Assembly (NCBI GenBank): GCA_030295235.1
Contig: AP026173.1
Location: 1-64,000 of the forward strand
Reading direction: 5' to 3'
DNA from: Fistulifera solaris
Lineage: Eukaryota > Bacillariophyta > Bacillariophyceae > Naviculales > Stauroneidaceae
DNA: 64,000 nt
Shown: one piece after another, positions 24,748 through 34,963 of the stretch
Layout: each line of letters starts with the position of its first letter
Numbering within the stretch: position 1 is the stretch's first letter
Made by a program: the position numbers and the translations under genes
The notes under the pieces: model-generated
Seen by the model: the letters and a program-made list of their open reading frames with translations, nothing else
What the model was told of the DNA's origin: nothing
Database searches by the model: none

Positions 24748-24885
24748 GGAGACATCGTCTCCGAACGAAGACTTCGTCTCCCAATGGGAGACTTCGTCTT
24801 CGCTACTGGAGACTTCGTCTTCGCTATGGGAGACTTCGTCTTCCAATGGGAGACTTCGTCTTCGTCTTCGTCTTCGTCTACACAA
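24748..24885. repeat. GGAGAC-TTC-GTCTCC hairpin array, left
   Basis: Five or six units of GGAGACTTCGTCTCC or GGAGACTTCGTCTTC, each a 6-bp inverted repeat around a 3-base loop, separated by 4-8 bases, ending in a (GTCTTC)n run. Confidence 0.85.
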
Positions 24886-25399
24886 AATCGAAGACATTTC
24901 GTTCATACACGATGTCTTCTTTCGAAGACATATTGCTTTTCTTCGCGAAAAACGTTGTTTCTCTCATACAAAAGAGTAGCGAAAGGTATTGGTATTTTGC
25001 GCGCTTATTATTTCCGAAAAAATCATCAAGGACAAACGACGATGACGAATGACGACTCCTCCTCGACTTGAGGGCACATGCCGCATTATTCATACCTTCC
25101 TTCGGCTCCGCCCCTCTAAATGAACCAGATTGGAACAAGAGCTGTTTTTACCATTATTCGTGCGCTTTGGTTACGTCAAAACAGTATTCTCCATGAAATC
25201 GACGCGGCAGGCAGGAAAAGGCCGAGGTCGCAACGTTAGGCGACGAATTACGTACCCAATATCTCCTCGGCCCAAACGGCCTCTTACCGGAGGACCGCCC
25301 GTTGCTCGACGTTTCTCTCAAAGCAGCTCTCTCTCTCTCTCTCTCTACCGGATCAACGTGCTCTGTTGATTCAATTGAGGCATTTTCGTCTCCCAACTC

Positions 25400-25530
25400 C
25401 CAACTCTCCCAACGAAGACTTCGTCTCCCAATGGGAGACTTCGTCTCTAAATGGGAGACTTCGTCTCCTAAACGGGAGACTTCGTCTCCTAAACGGGAAA
25501 CTTCGTCTCCTTTTTATGGGAGACATTTTT
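25400..25530. repeat. GGAGAC-TTC-GTCTCC hairpin array, right
   Basis: Five units of the same hairpin in the same orientation as the left array. The arrays share GAAGACTTCGTCTCCCAATG followed by another unit, so they are direct copies about 650 bp apart. Confidence 0.85.
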
Positions 25531-26376
25531 TCGATACAAGACAGTACATGCTGAGTCGTGGAAAACACATGGGGCATATATTTTAAAACGTTTAAGTAAG
25601 TAGAGTCACTGGACAACCGAAGTATAATGCCCGATAGTAAAAATACTACTTAAGTACACTATAAGTGCCTGTCAAGTACCGTCACGTTGAGTACTATGGA
25701 GATACATTTAACTTCGTCCCTGCGGTAAATGCCTCGCGCTCGCGTCTCGCGTGCCTCGTCGCGAAACCGGCGAACCGCGAGATGCAATCGTCGCCTTTTG
25801 TGTCAATGCTATTATCATCAAACTATAATTCAATGCAGATCAAGAATTTCACCGTATTGTGCTCCTTACCTCATGACCTTGCTAAAAAATGAGTAAGCAA
25901 TGCGACGAGAACTTGGAATCAAACGGCGAAGCTAAAGGATCAAGGCGTCGAGGAACGACAGCTGGTTTCGCTCCTGACAGCGTTGAAGAACTATCATAAA
26001 ACGATTTGACTAATATGACTCTTACCGGATGATATCTGGCGCTTTCAAGATTCACAATTGGATGACAGGAAGACAGGAAATACATGAGCGATCTATTCTG
26101 CTGGTAATCGAAAAGGGAAAGTCTACAATCTTGCAACGTCTCGAATAGAATTGCTTTTGGAGGTACGAACGATTTCATTTAATATAGCTTACTGGTAATA
26201 ATTGTCAGTACGCAATGCTGATGTATTTTAATATGAATTGAGCTTTATTTCTTGTCTTGCGCTCACACTTCTCTCGTTTCTTAACTAATCTTTGTTGTCC
26301 TAAAGTTGAATGTAACATGCAACATGCAACATGTATTTCGATGGAGTGATCACCCAATGCATGATTGCCGAGCCTT

Positions 26377-27419
26377 TTACCAAGATCCGGGTCCACCAAG
26401 ACGGCGGAATCGGGTGGGCTCATCCTCAACAATACACTGCTCCGGATTCGTCACGACGGGAAAGGTCACAGGATATCTGGTTCCGCCGTTCGTAGTTCCT
26501 TTTGCACCACACGTCCAGACTTGCGCTCCATTGACGTCAGTGCAGACACCAGTAGCCCATCCACTCAGGTCTCTTCCGTTGGGGCAACGCTTGACAAGTT
26601 CCACCGTTCCATCGTCAAGGCAGCTGGGGTAAGGCAGCTGCACGACCGAGTTCACTCCTCCGTTACCGATATTGCACTGGAACATACTCAAATTGGAAGG
26701 GCCACACAAATAGGCGGTGGTGGAACACTTGTAACCGTAACCACCAGTGTACTTATTGTCGCACGCACGGCAGGAGTCATCGCCTTCGATGCAGCGCTCG
26801 GCAACATCGCAGGCATCCGCGGGCTCGCGGCACACTTCTCCAGGACGGTTGAAGCAGAAACCCGTGGGAGATGCCGAAGGCGATAGAGTTGGAGATGCGG
26901 ATGGGTTAGCGGACGGCATAGCAGTTGGCGTCGAACTGGGAGGCGCGGATGGTGTCGTCGTGGGACGTTCCGAAGGCTCGGACGACGGCGTCATCGTGGG
27001 ACCTTCCGAAGGCTCTGACGATGGCGTCATACTGGGAGGCGCGGATCGCGGATGGTGTCGTCGTGGGACGTTCCGAGGGCTCAGACGATGGCTTCATACT
27101 GGGAGGCACGGATGGTGTCGTCGTGGGACGTTCCGAAGGCTCTGACGACTGGCGCAATGTAGGAGGTGGTGTTGGGGTTGGGACGGGGACCGGAGCCGGT
27201 ACTGGGACCGGCACTGGGACGGGAACCGACTCTGGGCAAACGGAGAGATTGCTGAGTGGGACCGCAATTCCCTCCGTTATTCTGATTACCGTTGCCGCCA
27301 CAAACTGCATTGTTCATGTTGGCTGTTCCTGAGGTTCTGCCATCATGTGTGTTTATAGTGACGGATGAGGCACCACTTGGTGCGATTTGTAAATAGATAA
27401 CATTTCTACCATGTATCAA
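26377..27419 (-). pseudogene. Truncated PSxxPS-rich extracellular Cys-rich protein
   Basis: The centre is a Pro/Ser/Thr-rich linker of the diatom extracellular type: VPVPVPVPAPVPVPTPTPPP, then repeats of SSEPSERPTTTPS and SAPPSSTPTAMPSANPSASP. The C-terminus is Cys-rich (about 16 Cys) with EVCREPADACDVAERCIEG, resembling CRxAAGxCDVAExC modules of disintegrin-like domains. I infer a secreted or wall glycoprotein. The 5' end is missing: the open frame begins after a stop only 31 bases from the end of the next gene upstream, with no ATG or signal peptide, and the linker changes frame twice. It is either a truncated copy or a gene whose first exon is lost. Confidence 0.55.
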
Positions 27420-27449
27420 ATAGCATTTACATCATTGGACTGTAATCAA

Positions 27450-28776
27450 TTAACGCTGCATGTAGGCGATGAATGCATCGAGATTTGTAGTGAGCAGCAA
27501 TTGTGAGAGTGCGGGAGGCTGGCACCCTGTGGTCTCGGCTAGAGCCGAACTCAATATAGCCATACGATAGCACTGGTCGCTTGTTTGCTGACATTGTTTC
27601 GCGAAGCAGTGGAAGCGATTGTACAACAATTGTGGCTCGATCTTTTCTTTTTGAATTCGATTCCAATATTCGCCCTTCCCTTGCAACTGAATATGAAAGC
27701 TCCGATTGTGAGTCAACGCATCGATACTGTGTTTTATGAGCTGATCAGCGTGTTCTTTGCGACACTCTAGTAGATCAAGGCGTTGCAGCGACGTATGAAG
27801 CGAAAGCGTTTGCAAGGCTTCTGACCAATCTTGAAGATGCTGAGCATTTCGTAGAATGATACGCTTTATTTGCTTGTTGCCTCGTAGAGACTGCACGACG
27901 AGAGGAAGATGATTGGTGACATTCCATGTGCTTGGAATATAAATGCCGAGTGTTCGCACATTCGCGCAAATATGAACGGAGCATGATAGCAAGTTCCTCC
28001 ACCAGTTCTGCGCTTGTATGTTCGGCCCGTCTTCCAAAACAAAGGTGTGCGGACCTCCAGTTTGTGCAAGCGATTGACAAAAACTTTGTGCTTGATCCGT
28101 GAAATTACAACGTAACAGCGAAAGTTGGGAGGGAACTCTGCTAAGGAAAGCCGAATCTTCCGGGTCAATCGTAATATTCTCCAAGCTCATCTCATCGACG
28201 CGCAACAGCGGCAACAAACGTTTCAAACCATCGGCTCCCACGGTAATCGATTCATTGTTAGCGCGTGCAAGGTAGCTGCACCATTCAGCTCAATTTCTCG
28301 CAGAAAACCATGCCCACCGTCGGCGAAGGAACAGCAGTGTAGCGCAATTCTCACGCCGTGACGAGCAACTGCAACAGATTGCTCCGTCGAAAAAATAAAG
28401 TAGTGAAAGCCAACGGTTCGTTCCAATGAGCTCGTCAAAATCGTTTGCAGTTGCTCCGTCGAAAAGGCGCTGCACCACAAATTACCGTTGTCGTCTTCTG
28501 CAGTTTCCTCTTTGCTCCAATCGCGATAACGCCGTATATTTATTGGGTCGTTACTTGAATGGGGAAGTTGCAAGAGATATGTAACGCCTTCTACTGCTTG
28601 TTGGACTGTAAGAGCCGCAATCAGAACTCGTGTGTGAGCTGCTTTGACTTCAAACTGCACGGGAAGAACTGCGTCGTGGTGTTTGTTGAGAATAAAGAAC
28701 ATTCCTTCCATCGGAAGGTACCGTGTTCTCGCAGGCAACAAAGAAGAGTATCAAGATTGATAATCGATTCTTGCAT
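27450..28776 (-). CDS. RNI/LRR-type repeat protein, copy 1
   Basis: No catalytic domain. The protein has irregular leucine-rich strands in blocks (FSTEQSVAVARHGVRIALHC, then CSFADGG, then SLLRCNFTDQA and CANVRTLGIYIPSTWN) and a conserved C-terminal helix block, YRMAILSSALAETTG then LLTTNLDAFIAYM. Two more copies at 61742 and 63271 share this layout, including the tail of the form R..LL..A......LL..N.D....L. I take it as a lineage-specific RNI-like family, perhaps protein-binding or F-box-associated. ATG chosen at 28776 (MQESIINLDTLLCCL). Frames change near 28700 and between MNRLPWEPMV and GADGLKRLL near 28235. Confidence 0.6.
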
Positions 28777-29258
28777 TTTTTCTGTTCTAGCTGAATATAC
28801 ATTACATTGAAGAGGAAGAAGGCAATAATGATCAATGAGAGAAGGGATGAAAGGCTGAGGACGAGAACAAGATCATCGTCTAATCGTTATTCTGTGGTGA
28901 TGTGGTGAAAAGAACAAAATTGTGAGAGGTTTCGCGTGGCTTTTTGTCTGACGCAGCAAGCGAAAACAGTACAAACCGAATTCTGTAGGTATCTCAAACA
29001 GCGTCTATTTGCAGAATGTCTTCAGTACCGGTCTATTCACTTCGCGGTTAATTTTGAAATAATGGATGAGGGCAATTTCCGAAAAATTGGGCCACGTCGT
29101 TACGCAAAGATGTCAATGATCTTCCAAACAGCATAACAAGAGATATTCGTTCAATTAGATGCATGCGATCGAAGATTCAATGACAAACTCAAGAAAGAGA
29201 AGTTGAAAAGATAATCAGGAGAGAACGGTTCGCTTAAAAGTGATTTTCGTTTTATTTA
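28777..29258. other. Intergenic, nothing recognised
   Basis: AT-rich spacer between copy 1 of the RNI family and the first Alba-like gene. No repeat, RNA or coding signal stands out. Confidence 0.6.
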
Positions 29259-29773
29259 TTATTCTGAAGGACAACCGGCTTCCTGCTCTAGCCATGTGAT
29301 AAAGGCTCCCGTTCTTTCAAGAGAAATAGAAATGCGTGCTTTACTTTCCATCTCTGCACGATTAGCTGAAGGTTCGAATGTGACCATGGAAGTCGTTACA
29401 CTGTTACGATATCAAGACGAGAATTTGCATTGAAATATGTGAGGCGAAGAGCGAATACGGACGAACATGAGATGTAAACGAAGAATCGCAAGAACAACGA
29501 CACATACCGCTCTATCCTGGCAATTTGATTGCGCTCCAGTAACAAGGCTGCATCAATCGATACGAGAATAGCTGCCTCCATGGCCACGAAAAGAACACGT
29601 TGATTGTTTTGCAGATACTGTTTTGCCAGGCTGTGATAATGAGTTGGTCGTCGACTAGCGGATACATTTATAGTGGGTCGGTCGGAAGGTGCTGGCTGAC
29701 TCGCCTCGTTCGTCTCTTCTTCTTCGAAAGCTTCGGAATGTAATGATTCCTCTTCCTCTTCTTGCAAAGACAT
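29259..29773 (-). CDS. Alba-like nucleic-acid-binding protein, copy 1
   Basis: Small acidic N-terminus (MSLQEEEEESLHSEAFEEEE), then an Alba-like fold: strand INVSASRRPTHYHSLAKQYL, helix AMEAAILVSIDAALLLER, and after the intron a last strand ARISISLERTGAFITWL. The intron is 29401-29507 (GTATGT to AACAG, 107 nt, phase 2, splitting an Arg codon). Alba proteins bind DNA or RNA in chromatin and translation control; specific targets here are unknown. Three paralogues (52024, 53110, 57762) share the intron position at the end of the long helix and a C-terminal ITLxRxxxFxxWL. Assignment is by pattern, not by search. Confidence 0.6.
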
Positions 29774-30154
29774 GGATCTTCCGCTGCAAACAATTCAATC
29801 CTTGCGCCAAGTTGATGGAGTCACTATTCATTGTCATGACAAACATTCAAATTTAATTATATCATCGAAGTCCTTGGTAGATATGGAGTTGATCTTTGAG
29901 AATAGCTTGTTCGTTCTATAGTATTTCCAAAAGAAAGTAGGAGTCTCCCAATCCCACGGCCATAACACTCATTCGTCGGAATTAAGAAGTGCCGGTGTGA
30001 TTGTTTTATAGTTTCGTATTATCAGGTCCATATTTTAGAGTTCGGTCAACTAAGTTCACTTCATAAATTGGTCTAAGAGAAGATTTTACCAAAAAAAAAG
30101 AAGAATTTTTGTATGCAAATTCTATAGGTACAACCTTACTGAGCTTGATAATGC
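29774..30154. other. Intergenic, nothing recognised
   Basis: AT-rich spacer with an A9 run near 30092. No gene or repeat seen. Confidence 0.6.
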
Positions 30155-33100
30155 TTATGCCGCCTCTATACACTCCGAACAACATGTTTCTAATTCACAA
30201 ACCACCGCGCAGTCGACAACTAGTGTGTCCAGCAAAAGTGAAGGATCAGCTGCAACAGCGCATATTTGTTCTGGAACGTCTCCGGTTAACTGGTTGTTGC
30301 CAAGTTGTACTTCTACCACAGTAGTTATTTGGCCGAGCTGGGTAGGAATCGGTCCGGTGAGAGCGTTTTCATTTAGCAAGAGATTCTCGAGTACCGTCAG
30401 TTGACCCAGTTCCGTGGGTATTAGACCCGTTAAAGGAGCATTGCGTCCCAAGTTCAAGTACTTCAAATTTGTGAGTGATCCAAACTCTAATGGAATAGTT
30501 CCAGAAAACAAACAAGCTCGAGCGTTAAATCGCTCTAGATTCGTCAGCAATCCGAGCTCAGGCGGCAAAGGCCCAAATAGCAATGTTGAATCAAACGCGA
30601 TGTCTTTAAGGGTAAACATGGTGAAAAAATCCAATGGAATCGCTCCGCTCAGTGCACTATTTCCAGATAAATGAAGTGTTTCTGATGTAGCGAGAGCAAG
30701 CGGTGTTAGTCATCGTGTTTAGACAGTGCATACGGCATCGATGCGTGTGGCGACTTACCTAACGACAAAGCTGTCGCTATCTCCGCTGGTATTGTCCCTG
30801 TGATATTGTTTCTGGATAACCGAAACTCGGTCAGATTGGGCGAAGTTTCCCAGCCTGTGGCTGGAAGGGAACCCGAGAACAGATTGTCATCCAAAATCAA
30901 GACCTCAATGCTTGGTAGACTGAGCAATTCGGCAGGGAAGGGTCCCGTCACACCCGTCCCATTGAGATTGAGCTTCTTGAGGGCAGTTAACGCAGTATAG
31001 TCAGTGCCTAATGTGCTGCCCAGAACGTTCCCCGCTAACGACAGAATTTCTAGCCCCGTCAAAGCCGCCAGATTCGGCAGCGGACCAACAAGTCCATTCG
31101 ATTCCAAGTAGAGCTCACGCAGCGTCACTATTTCGCCGAGCTCTGCCGGTATCGGACCGGTGAGAAAGTTGAGATTTAAATTTAACACTTCAAGTGCCTG
31201 TAACTTTGTCAACACCGCTGACTGTACTGGGCCAGTTAATTGGTTCGTGTTCATGTCAAGAACCCTCAATCCTGTAAGCGACCCGAGATTTTCGGGAAGT
31301 TCACCTGAAATCGCATTATCGAACAAGACTAGTTCCTGGAGGCTCACCATATTCCCGACTTGTTCAGGGAGGGGGCCAAACAATGAGTTTGATGACAAGT
31401 CGAGAACTTCTAAGACACCGTCAGCCGCTCCGTCAAGTGCAATCCCTGTGAACGTATTTCGGGCCAGTTTCAGAGTTTTCAGGGTTGAGCTTGACAAAAG
31501 CTCCGACGGAATTTGACCAAATAACAGATTTTCGCTTAAATCAAGCTCAACCAAAGACGGAATCGAGAAAAGCACAGTCGGTGGGGAACCTTCAAAGAAA
31601 TTCAAGTATGCACGAACTATCTCGAGACTGCCTAGTTCACCGATTTCTTCTGGTATCGCAGTGAAACCATTTTCGAAGATAATCATTTCTTTCAGACTGG
31701 TGAGCAGTCCAATCTCCGTCGGAAGCGCTCCGGTAAAGACATTGCTGGCAAGATTAAGTGTAGCTACGTTTGGAAAACAGTGAGATGTGTTTCGTGCATA
31801 ATTAACAACTGATCCATTGAATGCTTCTTCGTACCTAATGCACCGAGGTTACCGAGACTGGTAGGGAGCTGCTGCGACAGCTCATTTCCCTCTATTTCCA
31901 AAGAGACTAAACTGGTTAGTCTGCCGATTTCGGAGGGCAATGTCCCAGTATGAAAGTTCAGATTCGCCCTGAAGCCGATCAAACTAGAAAGGCTGCCGAT
32001 CTCGGTTGGCAATGTGCCATTGAAAAAGTTATTCGAGTAATCCAGTACTTGCAAGAGTGACAAGCTACTTATGCCAGATGGAATCGTCCCGTATAAGTCA
32101 TTACCGGAAACGTCAAGAATTCCTATGTTTTGAAATGATGAGAACGTGAGATATTTGCAAATCAAAAAGTACAAAGAGATGATAGGACGAGGCCTCTCAC
32201 ACACCTAAGGAATTCAGACCACGAATTTCAGAAGGAAGCTCCCCAAAGAGATCGTTTTCACTCAAACTAATTTGAATAACTTTGCCATCATCGTCACACG
32301 TCACTCCATACCACGGTGTACAAACAGGATCCGGACCCGTCCAACCATCCCGAACGCGCCACGAACTCCCATTCGTGGCATAAAAGAGTGTATTCAAAGC
32401 GTAAATCGTTCGAATTTCTTCTTCGTCACCGGGAACAGCCAAGTCGGGAAATGACTCAGTCACTTTTTTTGTACGCAAGATTCTGGGCTGTGCCTTCAAC
32501 ATTTATTGATTCGTCATCGGTTAAAGCAAACACAAGGAAAGCATCGATTGAGTCGAACACCGGAAGGGAGGTTGGAGCACCTATCAGAGCGGCGGGTGCC
32601 GGACTGATTGTCGGTGCAGCTTCAATTAACGTCGAAGGTTGTGTACTTTCCGCACTTCCAGCCACCGGTGCAGGACTGACTGTAGGTCCAGTGGCGGCTT
32701 GCGTGGCAGGCTGCGAGCTCTCGCCTGTACCATCGTCAGGAGCCGGGCTCGACGATGACTCTCCTGACGCAGGCTGTGAGCTTCCTCCGGCAGCAGCTGA
32801 AGGCGCTGGGCTTACAGAAGGCGCGGCGGCAACAGGCTGAGAGCTTTCTGCAGTACCTGCTGGGCTCTCGGTTGTTCCGGACAAAACAGGAGAGCCTGAA
32901 CCACCCGATCCAATTACAGAAGGTGTATTAGTTCCCGACGAAGCTGCTGTTGGCAATCCTGTTTGAAAAGATGGCAATGTAGGTGATCCCAAGACTGGTG
33001 CGTCTGACCCAGTAGATGGCGATGTCGGCAGTACAGTCTGAGAAGCTGGTGTCGGCACTATCGTTAGAGGCAAAGAAGGTGTGGGAACCAATGTTAACGG

Positions 33101-34136
33101 GGAAGCTGGCGTCGGCACAATAGTCAGCCGCGATGAAGGTGTCGGAACCAGTGTTAAAGGGGAAGCAGGCGTGGGTACTATCGTCAGCGGCGATGAAGGC
33201 GTCGGAACCAGTGTTAAAGGGGATGCTGGAGTCGGTACTATCGTCAGCGGTGATGAAGGAGTTGGAACCAGTGTTAATGGGGAAGATGGTGTAGGTACTA
33301 TCGTCAGCGGTGATGAGGGTGTCGGCACTATCGTCAAAGGCGTTGAAGGCGTCGGCACCAGTGTCAAAGGTGATGCAGGTGTCGGCACTATCGTCAAAGG
33401 CGTTGAAGGTGTTGGAACCAGTGTTAACGGGGACGCTGGTGTTGGTACTATCGTCAAAGGAGATGATGGTGTTGGTACCAGAGTGAGAGGCGAAGCAGGC
33501 GTCGGAGCCGGAGTTTCCGACGACGACGATGCTGCAGTAGGCTCTCCGGTTTGAGAAGACGGCAATGTAGGCACTCCTGTTTGAGACGTTGAAGTCGGAC
33601 TCGCTGTCTGAGACAATGTTGTTGGTACATCTGTTTCAATTACTGGTAATGTAGGAATATCGATAGGTCTATCTCCCGCTGGTGCAGGTGTATCATCCGT
33701 CGGTGTTCCTATCGGCGCCGGATTTCCCCCCTGCAGGCGATGGTGCTGGAGATATCGTCGCATCAATTTCCGGTGGCGGCTGCCCATGTCGTGCGAATAT
33801 CAGTTGTTGAGTTTCTTCCACAGATAAGCCATTGAATAATCTTCTCCATGACTGCCATGAATTATCGGAAGACGAAAGCAACGCCGCCACAACGAATCCG
33901 GAAGCAAGCAAATAGGCTTTCCTCCGTATTTCCAGCATCTGTATTGTTGCGTCTTTCGCTTCAATAAACTGATTTTGCCAGATGAAAGGCGCCCGGTCGA
34001 TTAGCTGTCTGATTGAGATGGCTTTGCCATGGAGGTAACTGCTTATTTGGCTTTCCGAAGTCGTTTTATCAAAAGACCGATGAAGTCGAAAAATTTGGAC
34101 CCGAAAATTGTGGCCCGAGGTCACAAAATCGGCCAT
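30155..34136 (-). CDS. Large membrane-anchored LRR protein with Pro/Thr linker
   Basis: N-terminal 100 residues end in a hydrophobic anchor (YLLASGFVVAALL). Then come a Pro/Thr-rich linker of about 400 residues with repeats of SPLTxVPTPxS (33040-33500), an LRR N-cap (ALNTLFYATNGSSWRVRDGW, then CTPWYGVTCDDDG), about 24 plant-type LRRs (LTGPIPxELGxLTxLxxLxL), and a Cys-rich end (CAVVCELETCCSECIEAA). It looks like a surface receptor-like or adhesion protein; no kinase is seen. Three introns: 32123-32204, 31764-31834 and 30682-30758, all phase 1 and all at the same LRR position. The frame changes at G6 near 33730 and A7 near 32465, both homopolymers. The type II orientation is inferred. Confidence 0.8.
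33040..33500 (-). repeat. VPTPxSPLT coding tandem repeat
   Basis: About fifteen 30-base units encode ASPLTLVPTP or SSPLTIVPTP inside the LRR gene. Alternating L and I at the sixth residue gives a partly dimeric 60-base period. Confidence 0.9.
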
Positions 34137-34963
34137 CGAGAAAAGGCTTTGAACGGGGTCTTTGAGTCATTTTCGAAGTATCCTGAGTACACATTTAAAA
34201 TATATAGTCAGTTTTATCACTTAAAGACAACGGAAAAGTCAACGGACAGCGAGAAGTCCCAACGAGGACTGAACATGACGTTTCTCCAGGACTGCATTTA
34301 GCCATAAGCGAAATTTCTTTGAATCCGCAGTCTTCCTTCTTATCCGTTTGTTGGGTTGCCTTGATAAGCTATAAATGTCTCTTCACCAGCAAGAGCATCT
34401 CCAACCGCTTTGAAGTACGCTCATGACTCATGATTCTTTTCATCAATTTCCTTGCGGATCATTGTCATCCCAAATGACTATAGCCCAGAGTGTTGGTTTA
34501 AGTGGCACGAGACACGACTGGATTCCAGTCTCGAGACGAGCATCCCTTTTCGTACGTCAAGTCTGTGATTCTCCTTCTGTCCTTCTGAGCATTTTTAACC
34601 GAGTTTCGACGTCGTACGTTACTTAACGTGTGTCAGCTGAAATGAGTGCGCAGAATGAACAGGTGCCTAGACTATCTATTCGCAATCGCAAAAGCTGATT
34701 TTGCTGTCTGTCAGGCGTCCGCCACAGTTGACTGCATTATGGAATGAAGTGTAGGCGACCTTTCATCCGACTGGATTCACGGGGTGGAGTCACGGGTTCT
34801 GTCATGTGGCCGGACGCGCTGCTGAATGCGAGAGAGACGCGCCTTTTGACATGCATCGCAGATCGCAGCCTGCATCATCTTTCGCAGTCTCTTTCTATTA
34901 TAGGCAAGCACAACTAACAGCTATTCCTTCTCATTCTTTCTTATTGATATCCAGCAAGGAAGA
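34137..34963. other. Divergent promoter region
   Basis: Lies between the minus-strand LRR gene and the plus-strand retinoblastoma-related gene, so it should hold both promoters. A 90-codon plus-strand open frame at 34029-34301 overlaps the LRR start and has no domain. No confident motif. Confidence 0.6.

Larger units (their letters stand above)
24249..26376. other. Gene-free interval with hairpin repeats
   Basis: No supported gene over 2.1 kb. It contains two clusters of GGAGAC hairpins (listed separately), a CT dinucleotide run at about 25324-25346 and a tandem CAACATG at 26320-26332. Open frames here are translations of the repeats or lack domains. Confidence 0.7.
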
